Below, in pieces: positions 22,502 to 33,472 of a stretch of 64,000 nucleotides of DNA. Below the pieces are notes generated by a model. The model ran no database searches. It was not told where the DNA came from and saw only the letters and a program-made list of their open reading frames with translations. The DNA is from Rhizophagus irregularis (Eukaryota; Glomeromycota; Glomeromycetes; Glomerales; Glomeraceae), in the NCBI RefSeq assembly GCF_026210795.1, contig NC_089439.1, positions 1,550,001 to 1,614,000 on the forward strand, in the 5' to 3' direction. Numbering within the stretch: the stretch's first letter is position 1; every line of letters begins with the position of its first letter. The translations under genes and the position numbers were made by a program.

Positions 22502-24906
22502 GATACCACCGTATATAAATTGTAACAGAATAAATACATCTATCGTAACAGAATATATGCACCCATCGTTACCAACAAGTATATGTAATACAACAGCACT
22601 GAATATATATGCTCATCGTTACAATAAATATATTTCTATCGTTATCAATATACTATGTATTGAAATAGAATAAATATGTTCACCATAACAGGACAAATAT
22701 GTTCATCGTTACAAACATACACATCTATCGTTACCAACAAATATACATACGTTGTAACATAATTGTGCCCGAGACATGGTCACAGTTATCTTGTTTTTTG
22801 TATTTTGATCTTATGTTGAAATTCGAACTAATATGGCCATTGTTAGCAACATGAATCCTCACGCAACAATAGTTCTATAACGTGATTAATTGTACACTCT
22901 CATGTTTTGCACATTTCTTCGCAATGTCCTCCGGTAAAAAAAGCTAGTAATATACTAACTATAAACAAACAGACTATCAACACTTAACTGCAAAACTATC
23001 GTATCAGCAAAAAATAACTATCTTCTCTTCTGGCTAGTTGATATGTGTGTTGAGACTCTACCTGACACGAATCTGAAGAGTAATAGGACATCCAACACAT
23101 TTTTTGTTATCCGATATTCGTAAGTCTCAATATAAGAAGTTTGTATACTAAAAAAAGTATATCGTATGTTGTGGATGCATCTTTAATAGTTTCACTGGTC
23201 TCATGACCACAAAGATATACCCTTGACTAACAAATATATACAGAAAATTGTGTGAGTATAGTGGTAACAATAGAATATAGTAAAGTAAATTTTGTTTGAA
23301 TAAATAATATCTTAACATACCCAACTACCTCCCTATCTCTGTTGTATATCCTTCGTCTATTAGTAATCGAGAACCAATAAATACCGTGTAATATTATTGT
23401 TGTTGCCTACATTTACTCTTCGATTCTCAGACATGAGTATAAATAATATTTAGGTTTTCTTCTGGACATTCCTTGAGCGTACAAAAACACTTCTTTGAAG
23501 GTCCATTTAAGAATTTTTTTATACATTTTGTATGTTATTCGATTTTAGTGTGATAATTAATCCAAGGGACATTCGAAGAAGTGTATGATACAGTTAATGA
23601 AAAGAGCGTGATTGAGCAGCAAGACGTTCATGTGATAACTACGGTATAAATACTTGGAGTCAGAACGTAGTAACAATTCAGTTTAATAAATATTATATTA
23701 ACATACCAAGCTATCACTTTACTGTCTCCATTATAGATCCAATGTCTGTCGGTGAACAATAATTAATATAATCCGTGTGCTATTATTACCGTTGTCTACT
23801 GTTTATTCTTTGTTTCCCTTTTTAACGAGACATGAATATTTAGATCGTGTCCCAGAATGTATGGCAATTTTCGCATGCATCAAATTTTACTGAGTAGAAA
23901 GACTGATGTCAATCTCGATGCAATTTGTCCAATCGTTCAACCCATATGAAAAAGGTATAGATCCTTGTTTGATGCACCAATGGTAATTCACAGAGGGGAA
24001 CGTGCGAATGTTACACTATTGCACACATTTTATAGATTCCATGATCCTGAGAGGAAAAAAAAATACAAGCGGGGATTATCTTTTTTGCAAGATATATTAG
24101 TTGTAATACTTGTTATATTAATCCACATGTACTTCCATGAATGGAAATAAAAAATAATACGTATATTACGCAGAATTTAGTACAAGTTTACTGTTATGTT
24201 CTTGGAAAATAGCATTGTTCTATTATAAATTACAAACCTATTATGGGAACATACAACGTGAGTATTTCCAACGTACGTGTTTTTCAGAATCTATTTACCA
24301 TTTCTTAACGTTTTTGTAATCTTTTTTACTTCGTTCGAACAAATAGAGACAGATGTTGGACGTGAACTAATAGTGCGTGATAACGGTTGCAATATTCATC
24401 GATATACATTTTTAACTTAATACGGAAAAAGTGAAACTGGATAAGTCAGGATGTTTTGTCACTATGGAATATAACATCACCCATTTAATTCCGGATTCTC
24501 TTCACGAATCTAATGATTTTACTAATACTATTTGCAATTCAAATGATTATTAGGATGAACAATAGTAATGTTTTGCATGATAAATAGTCGATATATTTTA
24601 TTATTGAGAGATAATATCTGGCCGATAACAATAGGAATATTATTGTATAGTTTCGAAGGACACACTTTCTAAGTAACAGAATATAAGACAATCATTTAAC
24701 AAACGAGCAGACGGAAAAGACGTAGATCAGATATTTTTATTATGTCCGTATAGTGAATAGTAATCATAAAATCTAATGACCAATACCAGGTCTAAGATTT
24801 TTACTTAGTACAAGGTTTAACATCACCTCTTCAACTCCATAATTTTCTGAGGAACGAACAAAATTATGGAGATTTTTTCTCATCTAATAATTATCATAAT
24901 AGAATG

Positions 24907-24975
24907 ACCGTCTTGCGCTCAACCACGCTATTAACAGAGGATGTTCTAGGAACCTAGGTTCATAGGGTAAGACGC
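24907..24975. repeat. dispersed 'GCCGCTCAACC' element
   Basis: Begins GACCGTCTTGCGCTCAACCA, has a central GTTCTAGGAACC palindrome, and ends GGTAAGACGCTCA, roughly the reverse complement of its start. About 70 bp; other copies at 12.76, 37.06, 47.58 and 49.14 kb. Confidence 0.6.
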
Positions 24976-25629
24976 TCAGTGTGGAGTACCAGGGATATCA
25001 TTAGAGAAAAATTTGATAACGTTTATAGCAGGAATATGTGTCTGATTTCTTTGGATTTTCCTTTTTATCACGCTCACGGTCCATCATGTTAACATAGAAT
25101 AAAACTGTAAGCTACAGAATACACTAGTGGGGTTAAGATCAGTCTCTAACCCTGGATTGTTCAGAAACATCTAAAAGACGCTTGAATTGTAGAAAAGGCA
25201 GCAATGATAACAAACGGACATGGATATTATCTCAGTAATAAGTAAACATGAGATACATATTCTATATGTGGTCTTATTTCATAATTTGAGATTGACGTTG
25301 TAACAACGATTTTCGAGAGAGACAAAAATGTTAATATGTTATAGTGTGGATTGTATATAACATATAGTAATATACAGTAGTTGAGCGATAGTTATGCTGA
25401 ATGATTTGTTTCGTAATATACTTGGCTCTGAACTATTCTTTCTGTTAATAACGGCGTGATACATTATTTATGGTATTGCTACTACACGAATACAATGATT
25501 ATGAAAATGGAGTTAGATACTTTGTCTATACACAAATGATAAGTAACGGGTTATTGGTTCTGGTTGTTAGATGACGTGTCAAAGATAGATCATACCGAAG
25601 GGTGCCTATGGAAGGATAATGTAGTTAAT

Positions 25630-26480
25630 TATTGCCTCTATATCTTCCGTTTTAAATAATGAACACTATGCTACAACTCAAGAACAAAAGTTGATTATGT
25701 GGAATAATGTGAAACACGGATTATTAGTTATCCTACCTCTATTGTTACTGTACTTGTATTGAATGACACGGTTAATGTGATATACAAAATGAGATAAACA
25801 TAGTCATCAGTCGCATGAAATAAAATTGTAATAAACGGGTCCTATAGCCTCATCGGACATAAAAAGCTCTTGTGATGATGCCAATAGTCCAGGGTCATAT
25901 GATATCGTCAACCATTATATGACGTATAGACAGTGTCTTTTGTAATACAAACAAAAATGTGTTTGTTTTCACTGACATATTCGTTTATTCATTCAATAAC
26001 TAGTGATTTTCATAATTGTATTCGTAGAAAGGAATCGTATTATACAAAGATGATCATTCTGGATGGACACATTATGTTATAGAGACATAAAAAGAAAATC
26101 TCGCAAGATGATGGGAATTAAAAGTACGATGTGATAGCGTGGATACAGTGATCATGATAACAGATATGGTATTTAACAATTAATTTTCACCTCTTATTTT
26201 TTGTAAATCAACACAAAAATTGATACGATGCTATAACTCTCTTTATGGATAGAGGTCGACTATGTGAAATTATGTGAAACAATGAATCTTCGATTATTAG
26301 TTATTCTACGTCTCCACATCTATTGTCATATTTGTATTGAAATACATAGGTATATAGAATAAAAAAAGTAATATCGAGTTCTCAAAGGATCAGATTATAT
26401 TGCTTGATGCTATTCGTCCAGTGTCATATGACACCGCAAACATTTGTTCAGAGTATCATGTGATAGCATATTCTTGTGTC
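25630..26480. repeat. diverged direct duplication, ~560 bp apart
   Basis: 25.64-25.94 and 26.2-26.48 kb share, in order, 'ATGCTA.AACTC', 'TATGTGGAATAATGTGAAAC'-like, 'GATTATTAGTTAT.CTAC' and 'TCATATGA.A.CG'. Identity is low and only partial. Non-coding. Confidence 0.4.
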
Positions 26481-26688
26481 AATAATAATACATTGGGAAC
26501 TGCACATATAAAATTCAAAAACAAGACAACTGTGACCCGACGATCTCGTAGTTAGTGGTATTTTGAATAGTGCACTACAGAGATTTAATTTTGCTACGCC
26601 CTTGCATTTGATATATAAATGATAGACATATTACTTCGTTATACAACGAGTTCTGTATTTCCACATTCTCGAAAATCGTTCTAATTTT

Positions 26689-26710
26689 GCTCTTCGAGCA
26701 GTCTCCGACT
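26689..26710. repeat. double-hairpin element (GCTC/AGTC type)
   Basis: GCTC-TTC-GAGC joined to AGTC-TCC-GACT, preceded by AATTTT as in the MITE terminal repeat. Confidence 0.75.
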
Positions 26711-27520
26711 GAGTTACTATTTTTTATTCGCTAACACTATCATATTATGGACATTTGATATCGATACCCGAGAGTCCTATGTCATGTGCTCCTGAGCATT
26801 CTTCTATCAAATAACATAGGCCATGCCTACGAAATGGCTTTTGCCACTAATTATTAACCATATTTCACCGGTTACTGACACATCAATAAAGTGATCTCAC
26901 TTTGTTTGCATACAATTTTTTATTCGATAAGAGATTAACTGTCATACATAAAATACGTTATATACATACTTGGCCAACAATCGAATCAAATAAATACTTT
27001 ATTACTATTGTAGTGTAAAAATGAATCACTTCTTAGATCGAAACTCAAGATTAGTAGGAGTAGTCTGTTATATGCTACTGAAGAGCCCATGACATTGCGA
27101 CTAGCAAATGAAAGTACGAAACATAAGATAATTTTTATGAGCACCAATTAGAATCGAATGTACAGGGGAAATATAAGGTAATAACTACTGTATGTGGTTA
27201 CTCGTCCAATAAGGATAACTCTATTATATTTCCTATTTATAATCCTAACGGATGTGTCCTCAAAAAAACAGAAATGGCTCGTAAGTAACAAATTCCTGAA
27301 GGAGATTCCTTTGGAAATGATGAGGTCATTTGCGGCATGAGATATTCTTAATTACAACTAGCCGAAACATAAGGAAAAAAGAGCATTCTTGTGGTTTTTG
27401 TTTCTTTACTGGCAATCCTTTATTGTTTACAATAATACTTATGTGGTATATTCTCTCACCACGTTGTACAAACAGCACACCAATTTCATAATAATGAATA
27501 GTTGTCGTAATAAACTTGAT

Positions 27521-27925
27521 CTAATAGTATTTATTACTGATTTTCAAAAACTCCTGTTGCATACAACTAACGATTATGTGGATATGCTCTTTGCTACCGA
27601 ACTCGTCTTTGGGGAAATACTTTGAGATGAGTTCCAATGGCTCCATTTTATCCACGTTCAAATTATTGCTGGAGAGATAATAGTCGATATTTTTTGTGGT
27701 GACTTGATCATTCAGTTTGAAAAGAAACAATTCGTTGCTAGGGACATTATAATAAGTATTGGGACTTAATCGTTCCCTAATTAAAGGCCTAAGAAAGTCA
27801 ACTTGTTTGTCCCTCGCCATCACGACTCCAAAAAATTTGTTTCTATCAATTTTTCGAGAGTCTCCGTATAAGGGAAGAATATTGAATGTTAAAATGTCTT
27901 CATCTGTTCCACATTCACTTGTCAT
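27521..27925 (-). CDS. CRN header-like (ubiquitin-like) fragment, incomplete
   Basis: Frame from ATG 27925 with FGVVMARDKQVDFLRPLIRE, then NELFLFKLND, LELISKYFPKD and EHIHIIV. The order (a beta-strand start, a helix beginning after a V..L..I pattern, an LxLxK strand, and a final HIHIIV) resembles the SD1 header of Crinkler proteins, where the last motif usually precedes the linker to an effector domain. A GTTAGT donor follows HIHII, but I found no effector exon downstream on this strand. The frame is also open upstream of the chosen ATG, to 28018. Either a header-only remnant or a gene whose later exons I cannot recognise. Confidence 0.4.
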   Translation of the reverse strand: MTSECGTDEDILTFNILPLYGDSRKIDRNKFFGVVMARDKQVDFLRPLIRERLSPNTYYNVPSNELFLFKLNDQVTTKNIDYYLSSNNLNVDKMEPLELISKYFPKDEFGSKEHIHIIVSCMQQEFLKISNKYY

Positions 27926-28276
27926 TTTTCCTTTATTACACATGAGATACCAAAAAGAAGTGCACATTTTTTTGAGTAATAAAAAGATTCTACGTTGCTG
28001 TAAACACATAGTACTCACCCGAATGTTTTTTTTTCAATGTTTAATTTCTTACATGTATTCCCGTATCATACTAACAAACGGTTACTTATATAAGAAATCA
28101 AAGGGGTTAAAAATGATAAAAATGCGGAAAAGGATAGAAAAACAGTAATAGTTGGTTAGTAATCATTAGTAATCGAAAACAGATCACCATTGGTTCGGCA
28201 TTTACCTATAGCTGAAAGATTGACCATCGATCACTTTGGGGTTTTCATCCTTATTGGTATCACTCCGATATTAATA

Positions 28277-28439
28277 CAGTGGTGAGCATAATTTTTTGGA
28301 AAAAGAAAGAGGTAAAATACGTAAAAAACGCACTTCGAAGAAGGTCCTACGGACTAAAAAACTGTCTAATATGACTATTTTCCTACATTCGCCATTCCAG
28401 TGGAACTGGGCTCTGCCCAAATAATTTTGCTCACCACCG
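28277..28439. mobile_element. MITE with Tc1-type ends, short copy
   Basis: 163 bp, flanked by TA at 28275-28276 and 28440-28441. Left end CAGTGGTGAGCATAATTTTT; right end is the reverse complement of CGGTGGTGAGCAAAATTATT. The inside holds two double hairpins, 28333-28354 (CTTC/GTCC) and 28397-28418 (CCAGT/GGGC). It lacks both extra blocks of the 22.3-kb copy and so serves as the reference 'empty' state. Confidence 0.85.
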
Positions 28440-28444
28440 TATAA

Positions 28445-29340
28445 TCCACGGATTACCATTTAAGTATTACTTCGCCGATGATGCTGCGGGTGCGAAGTTG
28501 AAATAATAATCATATACAAATTTTGTTTTAATAAAGTTTACTTTGATGTTCGCAAATCTATAGTTTGTGAATTAACTTACAAGAAATGAACACCTGATGT
28601 CATTGTCATTAAAAACGTCATTGGAGGAATAGAAATCCTGACATAATTTCTTAGTTCCACATGGTCTACGGTTGTTATTCGTGCACATGAACGAAATAGC
28701 AGAGACATCTAAAATACTGAGCTAATATCTATCTTCTATCCAATCTTCGTTCAGGTTAGAAGTTGACCTTATAAGGTACAACTATTTTTTTTACTAATCT
28801 ATCGAGTGTTACATTATATCGACTGCGGAGACAAATGTTAGTGGACAATGAATTTTTGTAACGGAACACAAAATGCGTGTTCATTGGAACATCCAATTAC
28901 TTTTGGTACCACTGTATAGAAATAAGTTAAAGCATATCTTACGGGTTTTATAATTTCGAACCCTTTACTCCTTTCTCTCGTTATTAGTTAAAATCTCCAC
29001 GTCATTTTTGTAAATTTATTTGACGCTCAAAAACAAGATATAATACCTTTTTACATTTCTCATCACCTAATGGCACAGTTCATTCCTTTTATTCTACCAA
29101 TACAAAGGACTGTTTGCTTTCGTTTTGGTGTTATATTACCTTTATTCTCTTTTCCTTTAAAAGATTAACTTCGTAATTCAAAAAAATTGAACCAGAACAA
29201 AAATTTAGTAGACCTACTGCGCCACACATAATACCGACCGATATTTATATCAAAAAATGGTTTTTTTTTAACGCTGCACGGTAGACTAAGAAAAAAAACA
29301 TTTCGTCATTTTCTGTTATGGAATTATGAACGTCATTATA
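28445..29340. other. intergenic; upstream of the kinase
   Basis: No supported gene. The kinase's first coding exon, with its ATG, should lie in this stretch or just after it but I could not identify it. Confidence 0.4.
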
Positions 29341-29347
29341 GTCACAA

Positions 29348-30530
29348 CATGAATATCATTACGCCAATGAGCTAAATAGATTATTAGGGAACAATAGTAT
29401 TGAACGCTATTATTCTCATGATCTTATCCATTTCAAGGAAATTGGCTCTGGAGGATTCGCATCTGTTCATGTAGCAAAATGGAATAATACACCAACAAAA
29501 TATGCAGTTAAAAAAATTGTTGACAATAAAGAGGTGTGTTACATTCTTACATATAATATTTTTTATATTACTTGTATATTTATTTACATATAACTTGCCC
29601 CTAGGTTTATTTGACAAAAATAGTTAATCCTCATGCAAATATAATCGGATTCTACGGAGTTACTAAATTAGAAGGTAACATGACAATTTTGCGATAAACC
29701 TTTAATATTTTTGTTGACATGTTAATTTTCATTAGGTGAGGAAAGGTATTCGCTTGTTCTTGAATATGCAGATGGTGGAACACTAAGAGATTATATAAGG
29801 AATAATATTGTCGAATGGAATAACCAACTGAGGTTTGCAAGAGAGATTACAAGTGCAATTTTATGGTTGCACGATTATAAGGGTATAGTACATGGGGATC
29901 TTGTAAGTATATTCATAACGTCTAAACATCTACCTAATAAATTACTAAATATAACGTGTAATTAACGCCTTCTTTTAGCATCCGAATAATATCTTATTAC
30001 ATAGAGGCACAATAAAATTAGCAGATTTTGGACGTTCTTTTGAAAAAGGAAAGGGTGATGATAATACTGAAGTATGGGGAGTAGTACCTTATGTGGATCC
30101 TAAAATGTACGATAAAACAATTCTGTATAAGTTAAACGAGAAATCTGATATATATTGTTTGGGAGTTCTATTCTGGGAGTTGGCCAGCAGCTCATTGCTT
30201 ATTGATAGTCCTGAAGATAATTATGTAACGCTTGGAGCGGCTGTACCGAACACGAATGATAAATTTGCTGAACTTTATCAAAGTAAGTGAAAAATTAATT
30301 CCATAACCATGATTCTGTTGTACCAGTACAGTTTTATTTTTCATGTCGCAATCTAATTTTTGTTTACTTGAATAGAATGTTTGGAACAAGAACCGGATGA
30401 ACGACCAAACATTTCCGAAGTAAATGAAACACTAAATACCATTGACATTGATGAGTCTACTGTTTCTGATTCTGAGGAAAGTGAATATTCCTATCAAATT
30501 GATTTAAATAAGCTTTGTCAAAAACTTTAG
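29348..30530 (+). CDS. protein kinase, TKL-like
   Basis: Five exons: ~29348-29533, 29605-29674, 29736-29902, 29979-30282 and 30376-30530 (TAG 30528-30530), all GT..AG and phase-consistent. Kinase motifs in order: GSGGFASV (glycine loop), YAVKK (ATP lysine), LEYADGGTLRDYI (hinge), HGDLHPNNIL (catalytic loop with HGD in place of HRD), ADFGRS (DFG), SDIYCLGVLFWEL (helix F) and DERPNISEV (helix I). It would phosphorylate Ser/Thr or Tyr in the cytoplasm; the substrate is unknown. All catalytic residues are present, although the usual APE at the end of the activation segment reads VDP. There is an acidic, Ser-rich tail. The first exon has no ATG; an acceptor-like ATTATAG precedes it, so an upstream exon is missing from this model. 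Length and style fit the expanded TKL-like kinases of Rhizophagus. Confidence 0.85.
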
Positions 30531-31985
30531 TGTCACTTTGTCGATGATGTGTAAAAAAATTTAAAAAATAGAATCCGTAGATTCCCAACGTTACATAGAA
30601 GCAGATAGATTTAAGGCGTCCGATACAAAACACATCAATATTGTTTACCTGTCTCTTTATACAAGTTCGTCCCTCCAGATCCCAAATTTTCTGCGCATTT
30701 TACACATGGTCCACTGTTTCCCTCTTTAGAATATTCACATATTTTTTATATTTTTCGTTTATAGCTGTTTTCTTTTTTTTTCTTTCTTTGATGGTGTTAG
30801 ACAAGTTTTTTGTAAGGATGGGTTACATGATAATCACAAGTACAATTTATAACAAATAGAGTAAAACAAATGTTTTTTATTTCGTACCATATATCATGGA
30901 GTAATAACGTGTGTATCAATTGTGAATCATTCATTGACAATTTTTTAGCGCAAACTAGGATATAATTGTTTGAAGCGACGAAATGTATATTTCGCATTTA
31001 AATAGTAACCCCTTGTGAACGAGTCGTTATTCAATATTTTTCCAATGAACAAGCTATTCATGCAGTTATAAACTCAACTACTGCGACTTCACTTATAATC
31101 ACAACATCACAAAAATCTGCTGATATTGGAAATCCATTTTGCATCAATTCCACGTAGGATAGAATGTCCATTGCAAAATGCATTTGTTCTGAGTCCTGTA
31201 ACTTCTGTTAGTCAACGCAGAAAAAGAGTTAATCGGTTTATAACTAGAATTGTTCAACGCTAATATAATATAATGTGTTTTATAGTTTATATTTGTGAGT
31301 GCATATGAATCGAAGTCCCATGTTAGGCGTAGAAGATGATCATTGCCCAAAAAACTAGGCCATGCCTACGAAGTAAATTTTCGAATAACGAGACTGTGAC
31401 CAATGGGTCACGGTTGCCTTATTTCATAGTTTCACTAAACTGTCTAATATGTCTTACGAAAATTATCATATTTATTGGTCAACTATTTTTTCAGATATTT
31501 AATAAGATTATGGAATACGTTTTCGTTTGACATCACAGACACAATATAAAATAAAACATGTGCCCTTTGGGGAGTCTACGGCTAATAGCATATTTTTGTA
31601 TAAGAATAACGAAACAATACCATGTATAAAAAATAAATTAGAAGAGAACGTTGATCATTTTCTTGTTCTACACAGTTAAAGCGGCAATTCAACAGTTTTT
31701 CTTGTTATCACACTAACGTATAACCATATCAGACGAGATTAAGTAAACACTACGAATTAACTTAGCATCATTCAGAATAATGCGGATGATAACTTGTTTC
31801 ATATAGTTTATATGGCACATTTCTTCTGAACTGAAAACTAACTGGTTGCCTCTGTCGCATCATCTGTTGGAGCAAAATATGTTCTTACACTATTCATTTG
31901 ATAAATGTATTGTGCTCAATAGTAATACCAGAAATATATGACTAAGGCCTACCTAGTTGAGCGTATGCTTTATTAATACTATGAT
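30531..31985. other. intergenic, contains repeat R3 copy 2
   Basis: No gene supported. 31.24-31.77 kb is the second copy of R3 (see 19.56 kb), with hairpins AGGC-CAT-GCCT (about 31356) and GTGACC-AATG-GGTCAC (about 31392). Confidence 0.6.
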
Positions 31986-32034
31986 TTTATATAACATAAA
32001 AATACGTTTCTCAATATTTTCTTATTAGCTTTTA

Positions 32035-32430
32035 CTAGTGAACGAATCGATCCAAGAGTTTTCCCATCTCGTACCAGGAATAGATGGAGAGATAAAAAAT
32101 ATGCCCATTTTCATCAACTTTCTTAATTCTACATGCGTAATAAATTGCACCAACATCTGACTCCCTGTAATAGAAAAATAGAGTCCTAGGCACAATATGA
32201 AACAGATTGTGCAAAGAGATATTGGATTTAATTTGTTTGGCGATTCGATAGTAAGACCTTGTACACTTCGTGTAGAAGAAATGCTCATGCGGTTAAAAAA
32301 CAAATCAGTAATTTCTTTCCTATTTGGAAACGCATACAACTTGTTATTCACCTTGGAAATTTAATACGTCCATTTTTCTCTCCATATTACTGCTATTCTG
32401 ATTACAAAGTGGTTGGACAAATTCCATAAT
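32035..32430 (-). CDS. unrecognised gene fragment
   Basis: A frame from about 32165 down to TAG 32037-32035 reads SDVGAIYYACRIKKVDENGH, then FYLSIYSWYEMGKLLDRFVH, and follows an acceptor-like CTATTACAG. Further up, MDYNAADSIMEFVQPLCNQN near 32.4 kb is followed by a GTGAAT donor. The composition looks coding, but the two parts do not join in phase by any splice I can see and I recognise no domain. Low confidence that this is one gene; it could be a decayed remnant. Confidence 0.25.
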
Positions 32431-32889
32431 AGAGTCCGCTGCATTATAATCCATACTAAAAAGCTGTGAAAGTTTGTCGTGAGTTAATCGTAAATATGAG
32501 TTCCTATCTACTTTTGTAGTCTTGCCTAGGCTCTGCCTCCGAAGTAGATTTTTTCATAAATTTTTTCAGTGTCTACCTGAGTAAAATCTGAGTCTTCTTT
32601 TTAGAATCCAAAAGGGCTTTGACATGGAGAGCCGACCATTTTAACATTGGAAGGAATTTTGTCAGACATTATTTTATAGATTAAGCCCATTTTCATGTAT
32701 TCTTTCGCTCATATTATCCCAAAGGAGTAATTACATGCCGGTACTGTGGTAAGTCATAACTGAAATATGTTTGATACTGTTTTTGCTTGGACCTTTCCGT
32801 TAAATGAAAAAAAATTCTTTGCTAGCTAGATCGAAAACTAAACTCTGACAAATTCATTTATTCGTTATCACAAACACATAATTCGATAC

Positions 32890-33057
32890 TAAAAAAGATC
32901 AGTGTAGCCTAATCACGTGTGGATACTGCGGAAGCGTTATACAAGATTTTGGTTTATCTTTTAAAGGGTGTACGGACTGCGGTAGATTTTGTATAAGCCA
33001 CCCTCATGTGTACTGTACTGCGGACTATGTCGATGCCGAGATCCATCTAGGAACTTA
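32890..33057 (+). other. Cys/His-rich mini-frame
   Basis: An open stretch beginning after an acceptor-like GATCAG and ending at TAA 33055-33057 encodes CGYCGSVIQDFGLSF, then GCTDCGRFCISHPHVYC: six or more Cys and two His in a spacing that could bind zinc. It has no ATG of its own. A donor-like site about 150 bp upstream follows ITCRYCG (32734-32756), which resembles its first knuckle. Possibly a small zinc-binding protein or a remnant of one. Confidence 0.3.
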
Positions 33058-33472
33058 AGAGCATAACTCCATGATATGGTACGCTAAATGTTAAACAAAA
33101 TCGATTTTACTAGCCGGTACAAGCTTTACACGACCAGTTCGCTTATGCAAATACCCATCTATGATACTGATTACAGTTTAGAACGTTAAATTAAAGATAA
33201 GTAAATTTTTAGTGTATATTATCTACAGTTGGAACAAAAATTTACTAATCGGATCTGATATTCACGATACAACTAAAAAAAAATGAAATAGTAAGTTGTA
33301 TTATCATCTGGTAATGAATATATATTCTTCATGTGAAAAGATGTATTAATTAAATCTGCCACTCAGTTATAGACTCTTTTTATTTACGTAGAAATGGTAA
33401 ACAAAATCGGTATGTTAACGAATGATCTAACTATTATATCCTAGTAAATACTGTCCACAACCTTTCCATGGT

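Larger units (their letters stand above)
22308..22511. mobile_element. MITE with Tc1-type ends, copy carrying two extra hairpin inserts
   Basis: Starts CAGTGGTGAGCATAATTTTT and ends with the reverse complement of CGGTGGTGAGC; TA duplication at 22306-22307 and 22512-22513. It matches the 163-bp copy at 28277-28439 except for two additions: a block with GGGCT-TT-AGCCC and CAT-TCC-ATG near 22331-22350, and 21 bp within the right terminal repeat that complete a GCTC/AGTC double hairpin (22480-22501). Both copies share double hairpins at 22383-22404 (CTTC-GAA-GAAG, GTCC-TAC-GGAC) and 22448-22469 (CCAGT-GGA-ACTGG, GGGC-TCT-GCCC). No coding capacity, so it depends on a Tc1-type transposase supplied elsewhere. 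Confidence 0.85.
22155..22760. repeat. degenerate minisatellite, ATCGTTACCAACAAATA unit
   Basis: At least ten imperfect units of roughly 30-40 bp built on 'CATCGTTACCAACAAATATA', with variants such as ATCGTAACAGAATATATG. A MITE at 22308-22511 interrupts the array. Non-coding. Confidence 0.65.
20990..27500. other. gene-poor intergenic region
   Basis: 6.5 kb without a supported gene; short frames such as 23965-24150 have no domain. It holds double hairpins (21852, 22383, 22448, 22480, 26689), a degenerate minisatellite at 22.15-22.76 kb split by a MITE, a 'GCCGCTCAACC' element at 24.91 kb, and a diverged direct duplication (25.63-25.94 against 26.2-26.48 kb). Confidence 0.6.

Noticed and set aside
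22155..22760. Regularly spaced repeats resembling a CRISPR array
   Set aside because: Units are imperfect and spacers are themselves part of the repeat; the host is eukaryotic; no cas genes.
23965..24150. 61-aa frame with a hydrophobic tail
   Set aside because: No domain, no supported splice sites, surrounded by repeats; expected by chance at this length.
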